Source: Bacteroidaceae bacterium
GTDB lineage: Bacteria > Bacteroidota > Bacteroidia > Bacteroidales > Bacteroidaceae
Direction: 5' to 3'
Length of the DNA: 53,112 bases
Assembly: GCA_024684455.1 (NCBI GenBank)
Contig: JAIKWU010000066.1
Coordinates: 1 to 53,112 of the forward strand
Below the pieces are notes generated by a model. The model did no database searches and had not been told where the DNA came from. It saw only the letters and a list, made by a program, of their open reading frames with translations. Shown piece by piece: positions 1-8,851 of this stretch. Position 1 is the stretch's first letter, and the number at the start of each line of letters is the position of its first letter. A program made the translations under genes and the position numbers.

Positions 1-159
1 TGCTTATTGCGAACTTATTACGTCTATACAATCCCTGTAGACAAAGGCCGTATCAATGATTCCAGGAGCATAAAAGAGCCTTAAGTAGAAATGATAGCCT
101 GTTTAGGGTATTTTTAGGAGTATATTTGAACCTTAAGCCAAGTTATAAGCGATTTCAAG

Positions 160-200
160 GAAAACGAAGCGAGGCGGACAGCCGTAGCCGTCCGCCTCGC
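160..200 (-). terminator. Rho-independent-type terminator after the CotH-domain gene
   Basis: A perfect 11-bp inverted repeat (GCGAGGCGGAC at 169-179, GTCCGCCTCGC at 190-200) lies just past the stop codon of the minus-strand gene that ends at 224. Read on the minus strand the stem is followed by a T-rich run (TTCGTTTTCC). The rest of positions 1-159 shows no gene or repeat that I can support. Confidence 0.7.
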
Positions 201-223
201 GAAAAATGGGCAAAACGATGGGA

Positions 224-3200
224 TTACTTGTACAGGAACTTCACGCTGCACTGGTTACCCTCGTTGTCGATGGCGCGTGCCACGTAGGTGTGCCCAGGCA
301 TGATCGGACTGAGACCGACCGTGGCGGCTTCGCTTTCGAAGCGTACCGAGGTCTGGAATACACGACGGCCGTCCATCGTGTAGATGGTCACGTCGGCCGA
401 GGCGGTCTCCTCGCTGCGCAGACCGAGTTGCGTGCCTGTGAAGAAGATGCGCAGACCGCCGTTCGATGACACATAGACATCGTTGACGCCTGTGGGAATG
501 GGTGCGTCCTGACTGGTCCAGGTCATGTAACTGTTCTTGATGTTCGACTTCTCGATGGTGGGAACAGTCATCACATAGACACTGTCGGCACCGTTCGGAT
601 AGCGTCCAACGGTCTGGTCGCCGTTATGTGCTGGATAGCGCAGCATGTCGCTCCACGATCCGTCCGCACTCTGGATGCGGACGATGCCACCCTCGGCAGC
701 CAACTTGAAGTTGGCATGGAGTTGGCGTACGGGCACCTTGTTGTCACACCATACGAGGAGGAATCCGTGGGCCGGAACGATGGTAGAGGCCTGTGAGTTG
801 CCCTTGGAAACCAGCCACTTGGTCGGCTTGTCCTCCTTGTCGGTCAGGTACATGCCTGCAATGTCGATGTCCTCGTCGGTGGTGTTGTAGAGTTCCACCC
901 AGTCGGACTTCTTGTAATAGTCATCGACATAGATGCTATTGGTGGCACTGATTTCGTTGATGCGAATCGGGGCGATGCCTTCGGCAGCACGCTCGGCAGG
1001 AGTCTTGTTCTCGAAGACAGCCACAAGGTCGAGGCTTTCGCCCAGAGGCATTTCAAACGTCTCGTCGGTGCTGACAATGGCGCCTTCGCCTTCGGACGAA
1101 TGGCTCACGACGAGCGAAGCATCCCACCAGAGGTCAGAGGAATAGTTGTTGCAGTTGTGTACCTCGACGGCAATCAGGTTTGTACCCTTGTGCAGGAGGC
1201 TGTTGTCGATGACGAAGGTGCCGGTGGCTGGGTCATCGCCCACGTACCAGTTGTCGGTGGCATTGGTATAGTAGTCATAGGTTGAACCCGACGGAACATG
1301 GAAGGAGGCGGCCTCCTGACCATTCACCCAAATAAGGGCACCGTCGTCCACCTGATAGTTGAGGCTGAACACATCACCGGCCTTGGGCTCTTCGTTGAGG
1401 GTGAACTCCTTGCGCATGTAGTAAGTGAACCGCTTGTTGCCGGAATCAGGTCCGTAGTCGAGCCAGGTGGCAGCCTGACTCATGGGCTTGCCGCTGTTGC
1501 CGAAGCCGAACGGAGCCACGCCACCCTTCCAGTCGTTCTCATCGTAATCCACGTACTGCCAGCCAGTATCGTCGAGCGAACCCTGGTCGTAGTAGTCCCA
1601 ATTGTCGCTGAAATCAAAGATGGTCTTAACATTCGAAACATTACCACTCTTGTCCATCCATCCCTTGAAGCGATAGCCTGCGGGAGCCTCTGCACGGAGG
1701 GTGACAGGTGCGAAGAGGTGTCCGTTGAAGTAGTCCTGAGGCACCTCGATATCATTGATATAGAGCGTTCCGGCTGGGTCGCTGACAGAGAGTTTCACAG
1801 CCTGCATGTCCGTATCTCCGAGATACATGCGCCAGTAGTTTTTCAGTGCGCTACTCATGCGCTGTTCACGGCCTGTAAGGTTGTTGATAAGTTCCTGTGC
1901 ATAGTTCATGGAGTTGGGCAAACCGTCGTAAACGAGCATGTCTTTCTTGCGCTCAGCAAAGTCATTGATAATCTCAGCGACACGGTTCGGCTCATAGACA
2001 CTGCCGCCTACGATACAGAAGCGGTCGATGAACTGCTTGCGGAACTCTTCGTTCTGAAGCAGGTCGATGAAGATGGCAACAAACTCGACTTCCTTGTAGT
2101 ATCTGTCAATCTTACGGCCATTCTCATCATAGACATCATAGAGAGGATAGAATCCGTAGGTTTTCTTGTAATAATTATTCTCAAAACGGGTGAAGGCATC
2201 GCTAGTGGACTTGAATGCCCAATCGACATCGTAGAGAATATAACGGAAGCGTCCGTTCTGACGGTTGCGGAAGGATTTTGTGTTGTTGTGTGGCCAGTCG
2301 GTACTACCCAAGTAGAACGCCACGGCCATGAAGTTCTGGAACTCCTCGATATCAAGCAACTCACGAATGCGTTCGTAGGTCACAGGGTCGGCTGAGTTGG
2401 CGGAAAGGTCGTACAACTCTTCGAAAGCCGTGCGGTCACCACACATCTGCACATAGCCCGAGTCAACGTCCATCTCCCAGATGTCAATCTCTTCGTCATC
2501 CCAGCCATAGTTCGAATAAACGTAATGCTTGTTGTTGGGTTCACGCATGTTGAGGTTGACATAGCCTTCGGGATGGTTGTTGTGTCCGAAATTTGGATAT
2601 GTAGCCACTTGGCCATTAATGAAGTAGAGGATGGGTTCGGCAGACTGTCCGTCAAGGTCAATGCCTGAAGTAAGAGCGATGCGCTGCAGCACAGCATCTT
2701 TCATGCGGCCAGGCTTACCATCCTCGACATCGTTACCGGCATTGCGGTTCTGCAAGGTGCGGTTGCGGATGTAGGGCTTATCCTTGAAGAAAGGATAGTT
2801 GAGCGTCTTCTCGTGCGAAACAACAGGGTCGTTGCTGACACTGGTGCCGAACTTCTTGTTGCCCTTCAGTTTGAATGATGACGGTGCCCATCCACGGCTC
2901 CAGCCACCTGCTGTATTGAAGGTAACCTCCTGGTTGAGCACGTCCTGACCATCCACCATATACTCAAAGTTGACAGGGCGCTCCCACTCCTGGTTCCAGT
3001 TGCGCGGAGAACTTGAGCCACGTCCTGGAATACCATTCGAGCCGCTTGTATAGCAGCCGATCATGCTGTCGTAGAGCATCTTCGGATCGGTGACGATGCT
3101 GATGATAGGCAGTGTGTAGGGACGGTCTTCATAGATGTACGAGCGTGTAGCCACTTCGCTGGGCAGGTAGCCGTCCTGGAAGAGGCGGAAGCGGAACACG

Positions 3201-5551
3201 GTGGTCTCGTCGATGCTGAAGAAGCCTGTTTCGCTCACTTCACCGTTGTCCAGTTCGGGCAATGTGCCGTCGGTTGTGTACATGAGCGTGGCTCCGTCAG
3301 GAATATCGACGCTGATGTTGAGTGTACCAGTGAAAAGTTGTCCATCCTTATCGACGTAGGGGCGTTCGAGTTGTTCGTCACAGTACGTAGCATTGTTATT
3401 CGATGCCTCAGGCGTAGGTTCGGCAGTGAACATCCACGTCCTGCCAGCGTCGGTGGTACGGGCATACGACATGCGCGTGATGACCTCGCCATACTCCTGC
3501 GACACGAGCAGTTTGCCTTCGGCATTGCTGAGATAAATGGTGCCTCCGTCGCAGTCGAGTTTGAACGTCGCCTGTGTTGTATGCTTAGGTCCGTTGTTGT
3601 CGAACCAAATGACTTTGTAACCGTGAGCCGGTACAACTCCCATCGTGGCGGGCATGTGCCACTTCTGAAGGTTGGTGGCATCGTCGCTCAGGTAGAAGCC
3701 TCCGAGCGGGGCTGCCTTGTCGGTGGGGTTGTAGAGTTCAATCCAGCCGCCGAAGTTGTACGTTGGGTCGAGGAATTGCTCGGCGTTGCCCGACATGATT
3801 TCATTGATGACATACTGGTCGGCACTGACATCGGGAGCAGTCACTCTCACAACGCATTCTGCCTCATAGTTGTAGTCGTAGGTCATCGCGTAGATGTGTG
3901 CTGTGCCAGGCATGGTCTGTGCCGTCACAAGGCCATTTTCATCAACCTTGGCCACGCTCTCATCGTCGCTTTCCCAATAGACCTTGCGGAAGGTGGCGTT
4001 CTTGGGCTTCACGGTAGCCGTGAGTTGAGCCGTCTCGCCGATGACAAGGGCAAGGTCGTTGCGGTCGAGCGTGATGTCTTCTGGTTCGACAATCTCACCG
4101 TAGTATTCCAGTTTGAAACTATCCCAGATGGACCAGCCATAGTACACATACGAGGGATTCTTGATGCCGAAGCGCAGATGGTTGTCCTCCACATAGACTT
4201 CGAGGCTCTGCCAGTACAGGTCGCGTTCGAACGCCACCGAGGCTCCTTGCATAGAGTTGGGATAGTAGTAGCGTTCTCCTGTTTCTCTATCCCTGTACGA
4301 CCAGTCGCCACCAAACGAGGTGGTCGATTCAATGCTGTAGAGGTTGACAAGGGGTTGTGTAGTTTCGTTGGCGTAGAGCACACACTGAACAGGGTCATTG
4401 CCGTTCTTGGCGTTTCTCATGCGTTGTTCGCTGTTTTCACCCGTACGGTAGTAGGCTTGCACAGAGATGCGGTAGCGGCCGTTAGGAACATCGTTGAACT
4501 CCTGGTAGATGTCGAAGCCTTGCTGATAGCATTCCATACAATTATACTGCACTTGCTGACCGCTTCCCTCGAATGTCCATCCCTCACTGGAATTGCCGTC
4601 GAAGTTCGGGTTTACGACATAGGCTTCCGTCACATCGACCCATTCGTATTCGTCGGCATAAACAACGACGTCGCACACAGCCGAAACGTCTGGGTTGCTC
4701 ACCGAAGAGACCGTGATGCGGGTCGGGCCTTCTGCTTTTGCTGTCACGAATCCATCGCTGGTCACCGTTGCCGCAGCAGGGTTCGAACTACTCCATGTCA
4801 CGTCACTATTGGTTGCTTCGGAGGGAAAGACGGTTGCCGTCAGTTGATGAGTCTCACCCACGCTCAGGCCTAACGAAGTCTTTGACAGCGTGATGCTCTT
4901 CACAGGAATGGTAGGAGTACCGAAGTATTCCAGGGTGAAGTTGTCGAAGACCGACCAACTGTTCCCATAGTTGTTGGGCGACCTCAGACCGATGCTGACA
5001 GATGTCTCCTCGGTCAGAGTAAACTCGATTTCGTTCAAATACTCTCCATCGTCGAACAGCACACGCGCCGACTCCATCGTGTTGGAATAATAGAGGCCGT
5101 CGAATTGGTTCAGCAACGTATTGGTGAAGTCATTCCAAAACGAAGCGTTGGAGACATATTCGTCCTCGCGGCTGACGGTAAATACGCTGGGTAAAGCCAC
5201 TTCGGTGTCACCGACGTAAAATACAGCCGTCAAATGTTCGGCATCGTTTCCGTTCAAATACTCCTGATAGGAATCAGCCGCCGGTTCAAAGGGGCGGAAG
5301 TATGCCTGCACCGTCGCGCGATAGCGTCCTGCCGGCAAGGTGAACGTCTGGTAGATGTCAAACGTCTCGTTCCAGTATTCTGCACACTCCAGACGTGCCG
5401 TGCCGCCCTGGTTCGTACGTGTCCAGCCCGACCAGCCGTCGTTGAAACGCGCATTGGTGAAGTAATAGTCCGTGATGTCTGTCCATTGTGCGTTCGTGTT
5501 CTGCACGCTCATGCAAGTCAGCATCAGCAGTGCCATCAAGATTTTCTTCAT
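224..5551 (-). CDS. Secreted multidomain protein with CotH kinase-like, lamin-tail and Big_2 domains
   Basis: The 1775-residue protein starts with a signal peptide ending near NAQ (residue 22). In order it shows a jelly-roll-like module (24-211), a Big_2 Ig-like domain (216-298), a second copy of the jelly-roll module (303-485), a second Big_2 (490-571), a lamin-tail domain (576-685), a chitobiase C-terminal-like segment (735-805), a CotH-type domain (about 812-1225, with YILYDVDWAF at 1104-1113), a galactose-binding-like sandwich (1310-1485), a second lamin-tail domain (1526-1650) and a Por-like tail (1715-1775) with IYTMDGRRV. CotH proteins in Bacillus are atypical secretory kinases; whether this one phosphorylates anything is unknown. 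The domains and tail suggest a cell-surface or secreted adhesive protein exported by the type IX system. It is monocistronic, with its own promoter at 5639 and a strong terminator. Confidence 0.85.
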   Translation of the reverse strand: MKKILMALLMLTCMSVQNTNAQWTDITDYYFTNARFNDGWSGWTRTNQGGTARLECAEYWNETFDIYQTFTLPAGRYRATVQAYFRPFEPAADSYQEYLNGNDAEHLTAVFYVGDTEVALPSVFTVSREDEYVSNASFWNDFTNTLLNQFDGLYYSNTMESARVLFDDGEYLNEIEFTLTEETSVSIGLRSPNNYGNSWSVFDNFTLEYFGTPTIPVKSITLSKTSLGLSVGETHQLTATVFPSEATNSDVTWSSSNPAAATVTSDGFVTAKAEGPTRITVSSVSNPDVSAVCDVVVYADEYEWVDVTEAYVVNPNFDGNSSEGWTFEGSGQQVQYNCMECYQQGFDIYQEFNDVPNGRYRISVQAYYRTGENSEQRMRNAKNGNDPVQCVLYANETTQPLVNLYSIESTTSFGGDWSYRDRETGERYYYPNSMQGASVAFERDLYWQSLEVYVEDNHLRFGIKNPSYVYYGWSIWDSFKLEYYGEIVEPEDITLDRNDLALVIGETAQLTATVKPKNATFRKVYWESDDESVAKVDENGLVTAQTMPGTAHIYAMTYDYNYEAECVVRVTAPDVSADQYVINEIMSGNAEQFLDPTYNFGGWIELYNPTDKAAPLGGFYLSDDATNLQKWHMPATMGVVPAHGYKVIWFDNNGPKHTTQATFKLDCDGGTIYLSNAEGKLLVSQEYGEVITRMSYARTTDAGRTWMFTAEPTPEASNNNATYCDEQLERPYVDKDGQLFTGTLNISVDIPDGATLMYTTDGTLPELDNGEVSETGFFSIDETTVFRFRLFQDGYLPSEVATRSYIYEDRPYTLPIISIVTDPKMLYDSMIGCYTSGSNGIPGRGSSSPRNWNQEWERPVNFEYMVDGQDVLNQEVTFNTAGGWSRGWAPSSFKLKGNKKFGTSVSNDPVVSHEKTLNYPFFKDKPYIRNRTLQNRNAGNDVEDGKPGRMKDAVLQRIALTSGIDLDGQSAEPILYFINGQVATYPNFGHNNHPEGYVNLNMREPNNKHYVYSNYGWDDEEIDIWEMDVDSGYVQMCGDRTAFEELYDLSANSADPVTYERIRELLDIEEFQNFMAVAFYLGSTDWPHNNTKSFRNRQNGRFRYILYDVDWAFKSTSDAFTRFENNYYKKTYGFYPLYDVYDENGRKIDRYYKEVEFVAIFIDLLQNEEFRKQFIDRFCIVGGSVYEPNRVAEIINDFAERKKDMLVYDGLPNSMNYAQELINNLTGREQRMSSALKNYWRMYLGDTDMQAVKLSVSDPAGTLYINDIEVPQDYFNGHLFAPVTLRAEAPAGYRFKGWMDKSGNVSNVKTIFDFSDNWDYYDQGSLDDTGWQYVDYDENDWKGGVAPFGFGNSGKPMSQAATWLDYGPDSGNKRFTYYMRKEFTLNEEPKAGDVFSLNYQVDDGALIWVNGQEAASFHVPSGSTYDYYTNATDNWYVGDDPATGTFVIDNSLLHKGTNLIAVEVHNCNNYSSDLWWDASLVVSHSSEGEGAIVSTDETFEMPLGESLDLVAVFENKTPAERAAEGIAPIRINEISATNSIYVDDYYKKSDWVELYNTTDEDIDIAGMYLTDKEDKPTKWLVSKGNSQASTIVPAHGFLLVWCDNKVPVRQLHANFKLAAEGGIVRIQSADGSWSDMLRYPAHNGDQTVGRYPNGADSVYVMTVPTIEKSNIKNSYMTWTSQDAPIPTGVNDVYVSSNGGLRIFFTGTQLGLRSEETASADVTIYTMDGRRVFQTSVRFESEAATVGLSPIMPGHTYVARAIDNEGNQCSVKFLYK

Positions 5552-5638
5552 TGTCTGTTATTAAGTTAGTGAATAATCCAATGTATAGATTCAGTTTAGG
5601 TTTCCCCGCCAAAAAATGTGCATGGGCCAAAATCGGGG

Positions 5639-5646
5639 CAAAGGTA
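5639..5646 (-). promoter_or_regulatory. Bacteroidetes -7 box (TACCTTTG) for the CotH-domain gene
   Basis: On the minus strand this reads TACCTTTG, matching the Bacteroidetes -7 consensus TAnnTTTG. It would start transcription about 80 nt before the ATG at 5551. Confidence 0.6.
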
Positions 5647-5724
5647 CAAAATACTTCCCATGCGCGCGTAGGCACATAACATTATTTAAGAAAAATTAAC
5701 GATAAACAAATGCTTTACAGCCGC

Positions 5725-6984
5725 TTATTGCGCCATCGCCTGACAAATCTTGTCCTGAAAGGCGCGGGCTGCATCACCTTTCATGGCACCGTTGCACATG
5801 ATGCTGAAGGCGAGGATATGGCCGTTGGAAGCCGTCACATAGCCTGCCAAGGTAAAGACGCCCTTGACGCTGCCTGTCTTGGCCCGCACATTACGAAACG
5901 CAGGGCCCGACTTCATACGCTTCTCCAGCGTGCCATCTACACCGGCGACAGGTAGTGCGGGCGAGAGCGTGGTGTAGATGGCTGGTTGCTGGTAGGCATA
6001 GCACAGCACGCGCACCTCGTCCTGTGGCGAGACGTAGTTGTAAAGCGACAGTCCGCTGCCGTCGGCGATGACGACATGATCCATGTTGACACCGATTTTC
6101 TGAAGGAAAGTCTCCACCTGTCGGGCACCGTCTTTCCATCCTGCCTGCGAGAACTTCCCGCTGGCGCCGAGCAGGTAGAACAGTGCTTCAGCGTACAGAT
6201 TGTCGCTCTTCTTCATCATCTGTCCGAGCATCTGCTCGATGGTGTGTTCCTGTGTATAGAGCGTACGGCTCGTCCCTGCCACGTTCTGCGGGAACGTCGA
6301 GATGCCGAGCGCCCCGTCGCGGACAGCCACACCCGCTTCACGCAGTTCCCTCAGCAGGATGAGCAGGAAATACTCTTCCGGATGCTCGACACACTTCGTG
6401 TTGCGGCTGTTGACCTCCTGTTCATGGTTAAAGAGTAAGGGCGTCAGATAGGGAGTTGTGCTGCTCGGCACGTCGTCCCAACACCAGCCGTTGCCCAGCC
6501 TGACCCCGTCAGTCATGCTGACGTCGCCGATAAGTTGCCCGCCGATGCTGTCGATGCCAGCCTCGTGGATGGCACGTGCCATCTGGCGCAGGTCGCCGTA
6601 GGAGAACATCGGGTCGAATCCGCCCCGCACGACAATGTTGCCCATCAGCGTCGTCCCTTCCATGTAGCCCGTCTGCATGGCCGTCGTCCGGAAAGCATAG
6701 TCCTTGCCCAGGCGGTCGAGGGCAGCCACGGCGGTGAGGATTTTCTGCGTCGATGCCGGGCGCATCACCTTGTGTGCGTGGTGTTTGTATATCGGCTGTT
6801 CGGCAGTGAGGTCATAGACGCAGATACCGGTGAAATGTTCCACACGGTCTGCCTCGCTGGCCAGGTCGTCAAGACGCTGGCACAGGTCGTCTGACCAGGA
6901 AAGGGACGTTTCGGCACCCTGGGCTGAAAGACGCTGTGCCGATGCCGCGGCAAAGAGGACGAGAAGAAAAAGCAGTTGCTTCAT
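5725..6984 (-). CDS. dacB: D-alanyl-D-alanine carboxypeptidase/endopeptidase, PBP4 type (peptidase S13)
   Basis: This periplasmic enzyme hydrolyses D-Ala-D-Ala ends or cross-links of peptidoglycan. The 419-residue form starts at the ATG at 6984, directly before a signal peptide (MKQLLFLLVLF...LSAQG). All three penicillin-binding motifs are present: SxxK as S78-T-Q-K81, SxN as S260-D-N262 and KTG at 369-371 (AKTGSVKG). Length and motif spacing fit PBP4/DacB. An open frame extends 17 codons further upstream into the 22-bp repeat array, but that extension would precede the signal peptide and is unlikely to be translated. It is divergent from nadB, and its leader contains the array at 7015-7093. 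Confidence 0.9.
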   Translation of the reverse strand: MKQLLFLLVLFAAASAQRLSAQGAETSLSWSDDLCQRLDDLASEADRVEHFTGICVYDLTAEQPIYKHHAHKVMRPASTQKILTAVAALDRLGKDYAFRTTAMQTGYMEGTTLMGNIVVRGGFDPMFSYGDLRQMARAIHEAGIDSIGGQLIGDVSMTDGVRLGNGWCWDDVPSSTTPYLTPLLFNHEQEVNSRNTKCVEHPEEYFLLILLRELREAGVAVRDGALGISTFPQNVAGTSRTLYTQEHTIEQMLGQMMKKSDNLYAEALFYLLGASGKFSQAGWKDGARQVETFLQKIGVNMDHVVIADGSGLSLYNYVSPQDEVRVLCYAYQQPAIYTTLSPALPVAGVDGTLEKRMKSGPAFRNVRAKTGSVKGVFTLAGYVTASNGHILAFSIMCNGAMKGDAARAFQDKICQAMAQ

Positions 6985-7014
6985 AAGGCTGTTTAAGTTC
7001 AATTGACGGACGAT

Positions 7015-7093
7015 GTTAAGCACTTGGAAAAACAATGCTAAGCACTTGGCGTTCCAACGCTAAGCACTTGGCGTAATCACGCTAAGCACTTGG
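7015..7093. repeat. 22-bp-period stem-loop array A (four units), leader of dacB
   Basis: Cores of the GCTAAGCACTTGG type start at 7015 (variant GTTAAG), 7037, 7059 and 7081, exactly 22 bp apart. Two neighbouring half-units pair perfectly as CTTGGCGT / ACGCTAAG around tetraloops TCCA (7053-7056) and AATC (7075-7078). A two-base CA linker separates the two hairpins. The array ends 30 nt before the dacB ATG and lies inside its predicted leader, downstream of the -7 box at 7134. Confidence 0.9.
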
Positions 7094-7133
7094 AGGGGAT
7101 AGCAAACTTCCTTTTTTTGATGTGAAAACACTG

Positions 7134-7141
7134 CAAAGATA
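7134..7141 (-). promoter_or_regulatory. -7 box (TATCTTTG) for dacB
   Basis: On the minus strand this reads TATCTTTG, a match to TAnnTTTG. Transcription from here would place repeat array A in the 5' leader of dacB. Confidence 0.5.
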
Positions 7142-7185
7142 TATAAAAAAGTGAAAAGTGAAAAGTAAAAGTGAAAAAATTGTCG

Positions 7186-7193
7186 TAACTTTG
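7186..7193 (+). promoter_or_regulatory. -7 box (TAACTTTG) for nadB
   Basis: TAACTTTG lies 26 nt before the nadB ATG. The upstream stretch 7145-7178 is a run of AAAAGTG-like short repeats. Confidence 0.75.
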
Positions 7194-7219
7194 CGGTCAG
7201 TTTAGTTTAGCACAGTGTC

Positions 7220-8839
7220 ATGACACGCAAATTCGACTTTCTCATCATCGGCTCAGGTGTAGCCGGCATGAGTTATGCCCTCAAGGTGGCAAGGGCAAAG
7301 AAAGGCAAAATTGCCATCATCTGTAAGACGACGCTCGAGGAGGCGAACACCGCCAAAGCACAAGGCGGCATTGCCAGTGTGACCAACCTGCTGGTCGATA
7401 ATTTCGACAAGCACATCGAGGACACGATGATTGCAGGCGACTACATCAGCGACCGCGAGGCTGTAGAGCAAGTCGTGCGCAACGCTCCGGCACAGATTCA
7501 GGAACTTGTCTCGTGGGGTGTCAACTTCGACAAGAACTCCGACGGACAGTTCGACCTGCACCGCGAAGGCGGCCACTCGGAATTCCGTATCCTGCACCAC
7601 GCCGATGACACGGGTGCCGAAATCCAGCGCGGACTGATGGCTGCCGTGCGTGCCTGTCCCGACATCGAGGTACTGGAAAATCACTTTGCCGTCGAAATCA
7701 TCACACAGCACCACCTCGGCATACGTGTGACCCGCCGCACACCCGACATCGAATGCTTCGGTGCCTACGTGCTGAACCCTAAGACGGGAAAGGTGGACAC
7801 CTATCTGTCGCGCGTCACGCTGATGGCGACAGGCGGAACGGGTGCCATCTACGCCACAACGTCGAACCCCAACATCGCCACGGGCGACGGCATCGCCATG
7901 GTGCATCGCGCCAAGGGAAAAATCAAGGACATGGAGTTCGTGCAGTTCCATCCCACGGTGCTCTACAACCCGAAGGAGACGCATCCTGCCTACCTCATCA
8001 CCGAGGCCATGCGCGGCTACGGCGGCATCCTGCGCCTGCCCGACGGACAGGAGTTCATGCAGAAGTACGACGAGCGACTTTCGCTGGCTCCGCGCGACAT
8101 CGTCGCCCGTGCCATCGACAATGAGATGAAGATTCACGCCCTTGACCACGTCTGCCTCGACGTGACACACAAGGACGCCGAAGAGACCAAGCATCATTTC
8201 CCCAACATCTACGCCAAGTGCCTCAGCGTTGGCATCGACATCACGAAGGAGTACATCCCTGTCGTACCCTCGGCCCACTACATGTGCGGCGGCATCAAGG
8301 TTGACCTCGACGGACAGTCGAGCATACGCCGTCTGTACGCCGTTGGCGAGTGCTCATGCACCGGCCTGCATGGCGGCAACCGTCTGGCTTCGAATTCACT
8401 CATCGAAGCCGTCGTCTATGCCGATGCTGCTGCCAAGCACAGTCTCAGCGTCATCGACCAGTACGACTTCAACGACAAAGTTCCTGAATGGAACGACGAA
8501 GGCACCATGTCGAACGAGGAGAAGGTGCTCATCGCCCAAGACGTGAAGGAAGTGGGGCAAATCATGTCCACCTACGTGGGCATCGTGCGTAGCGACCTGC
8601 GCCTGCACCGTGCGTGGGAGCGTCTCGACCTGCTTTATGAAGAGACCGAACACCTGTTCAAGCGCGTCAAGCCTACGAAGGACATCTGCGAACTGCGCAA
8701 CATGATCAACGTCGGCTATCTCATCACACGCCAGGCCCTCGAACGCAAGGAAAGCCGCGGGCTGCACTACACCGTCGATTATCCTAAACATGCACTCGAC
8801 GAACAGAAGAGCGTCAATCTATTCAAATCAAATATCTAA
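7220..8839 (+). CDS. nadB: L-aspartate oxidase
   Basis: NadB oxidises L-aspartate to iminoaspartate with FAD, the first step of de novo NAD synthesis; quinolinate synthase NadA uses the product. The 539-residue protein has the N-terminal dinucleotide-binding loop GSGVAGMS (11-18), the family sequence AKAQGGIAS, the HxxDDTG region (HHADDTGAE), and the FAD-site segment YAVGECSCTGLHGGNRLASN that separates aspartate oxidases and fumarate reductases from other flavoproteins. There is no haem or quinone partner nearby, which favours NadB over a succinate dehydrogenase subunit. nadA and nadC are not in the window. The next gene follows after 12 nt on the same strand, so the two are probably co-transcribed. 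Confidence 0.95.
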   Translation: MTRKFDFLIIGSGVAGMSYALKVARAKKGKIAIICKTTLEEANTAKAQGGIASVTNLLVDNFDKHIEDTMIAGDYISDREAVEQVVRNAPAQIQELVSWGVNFDKNSDGQFDLHREGGHSEFRILHHADDTGAEIQRGLMAAVRACPDIEVLENHFAVEIITQHHLGIRVTRRTPDIECFGAYVLNPKTGKVDTYLSRVTLMATGGTGAIYATTSNPNIATGDGIAMVHRAKGKIKDMEFVQFHPTVLYNPKETHPAYLITEAMRGYGGILRLPDGQEFMQKYDERLSLAPRDIVARAIDNEMKIHALDHVCLDVTHKDAEETKHHFPNIYAKCLSVGIDITKEYIPVVPSAHYMCGGIKVDLDGQSSIRRLYAVGECSCTGLHGGNRLASNSLIEAVVYADAAAKHSLSVIDQYDFNDKVPEWNDEGTMSNEEKVLIAQDVKEVGQIMSTYVGIVRSDLRLHRAWERLDLLYEETEHLFKRVKPTKDICELRNMINVGYLITRQALERKESRGLHYTVDYPKHALDEQKSVNLFKSNI

Positions 8840-8851
8840 ACAACAACCAAC

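Noticed and set aside
1298-4873. Long open frames on the plus strand (1298-2395 and 3338-4873)
   Set aside because: They are antisense to the CotH-domain gene, have no recognisable domains and follow from the codon bias of the real gene.
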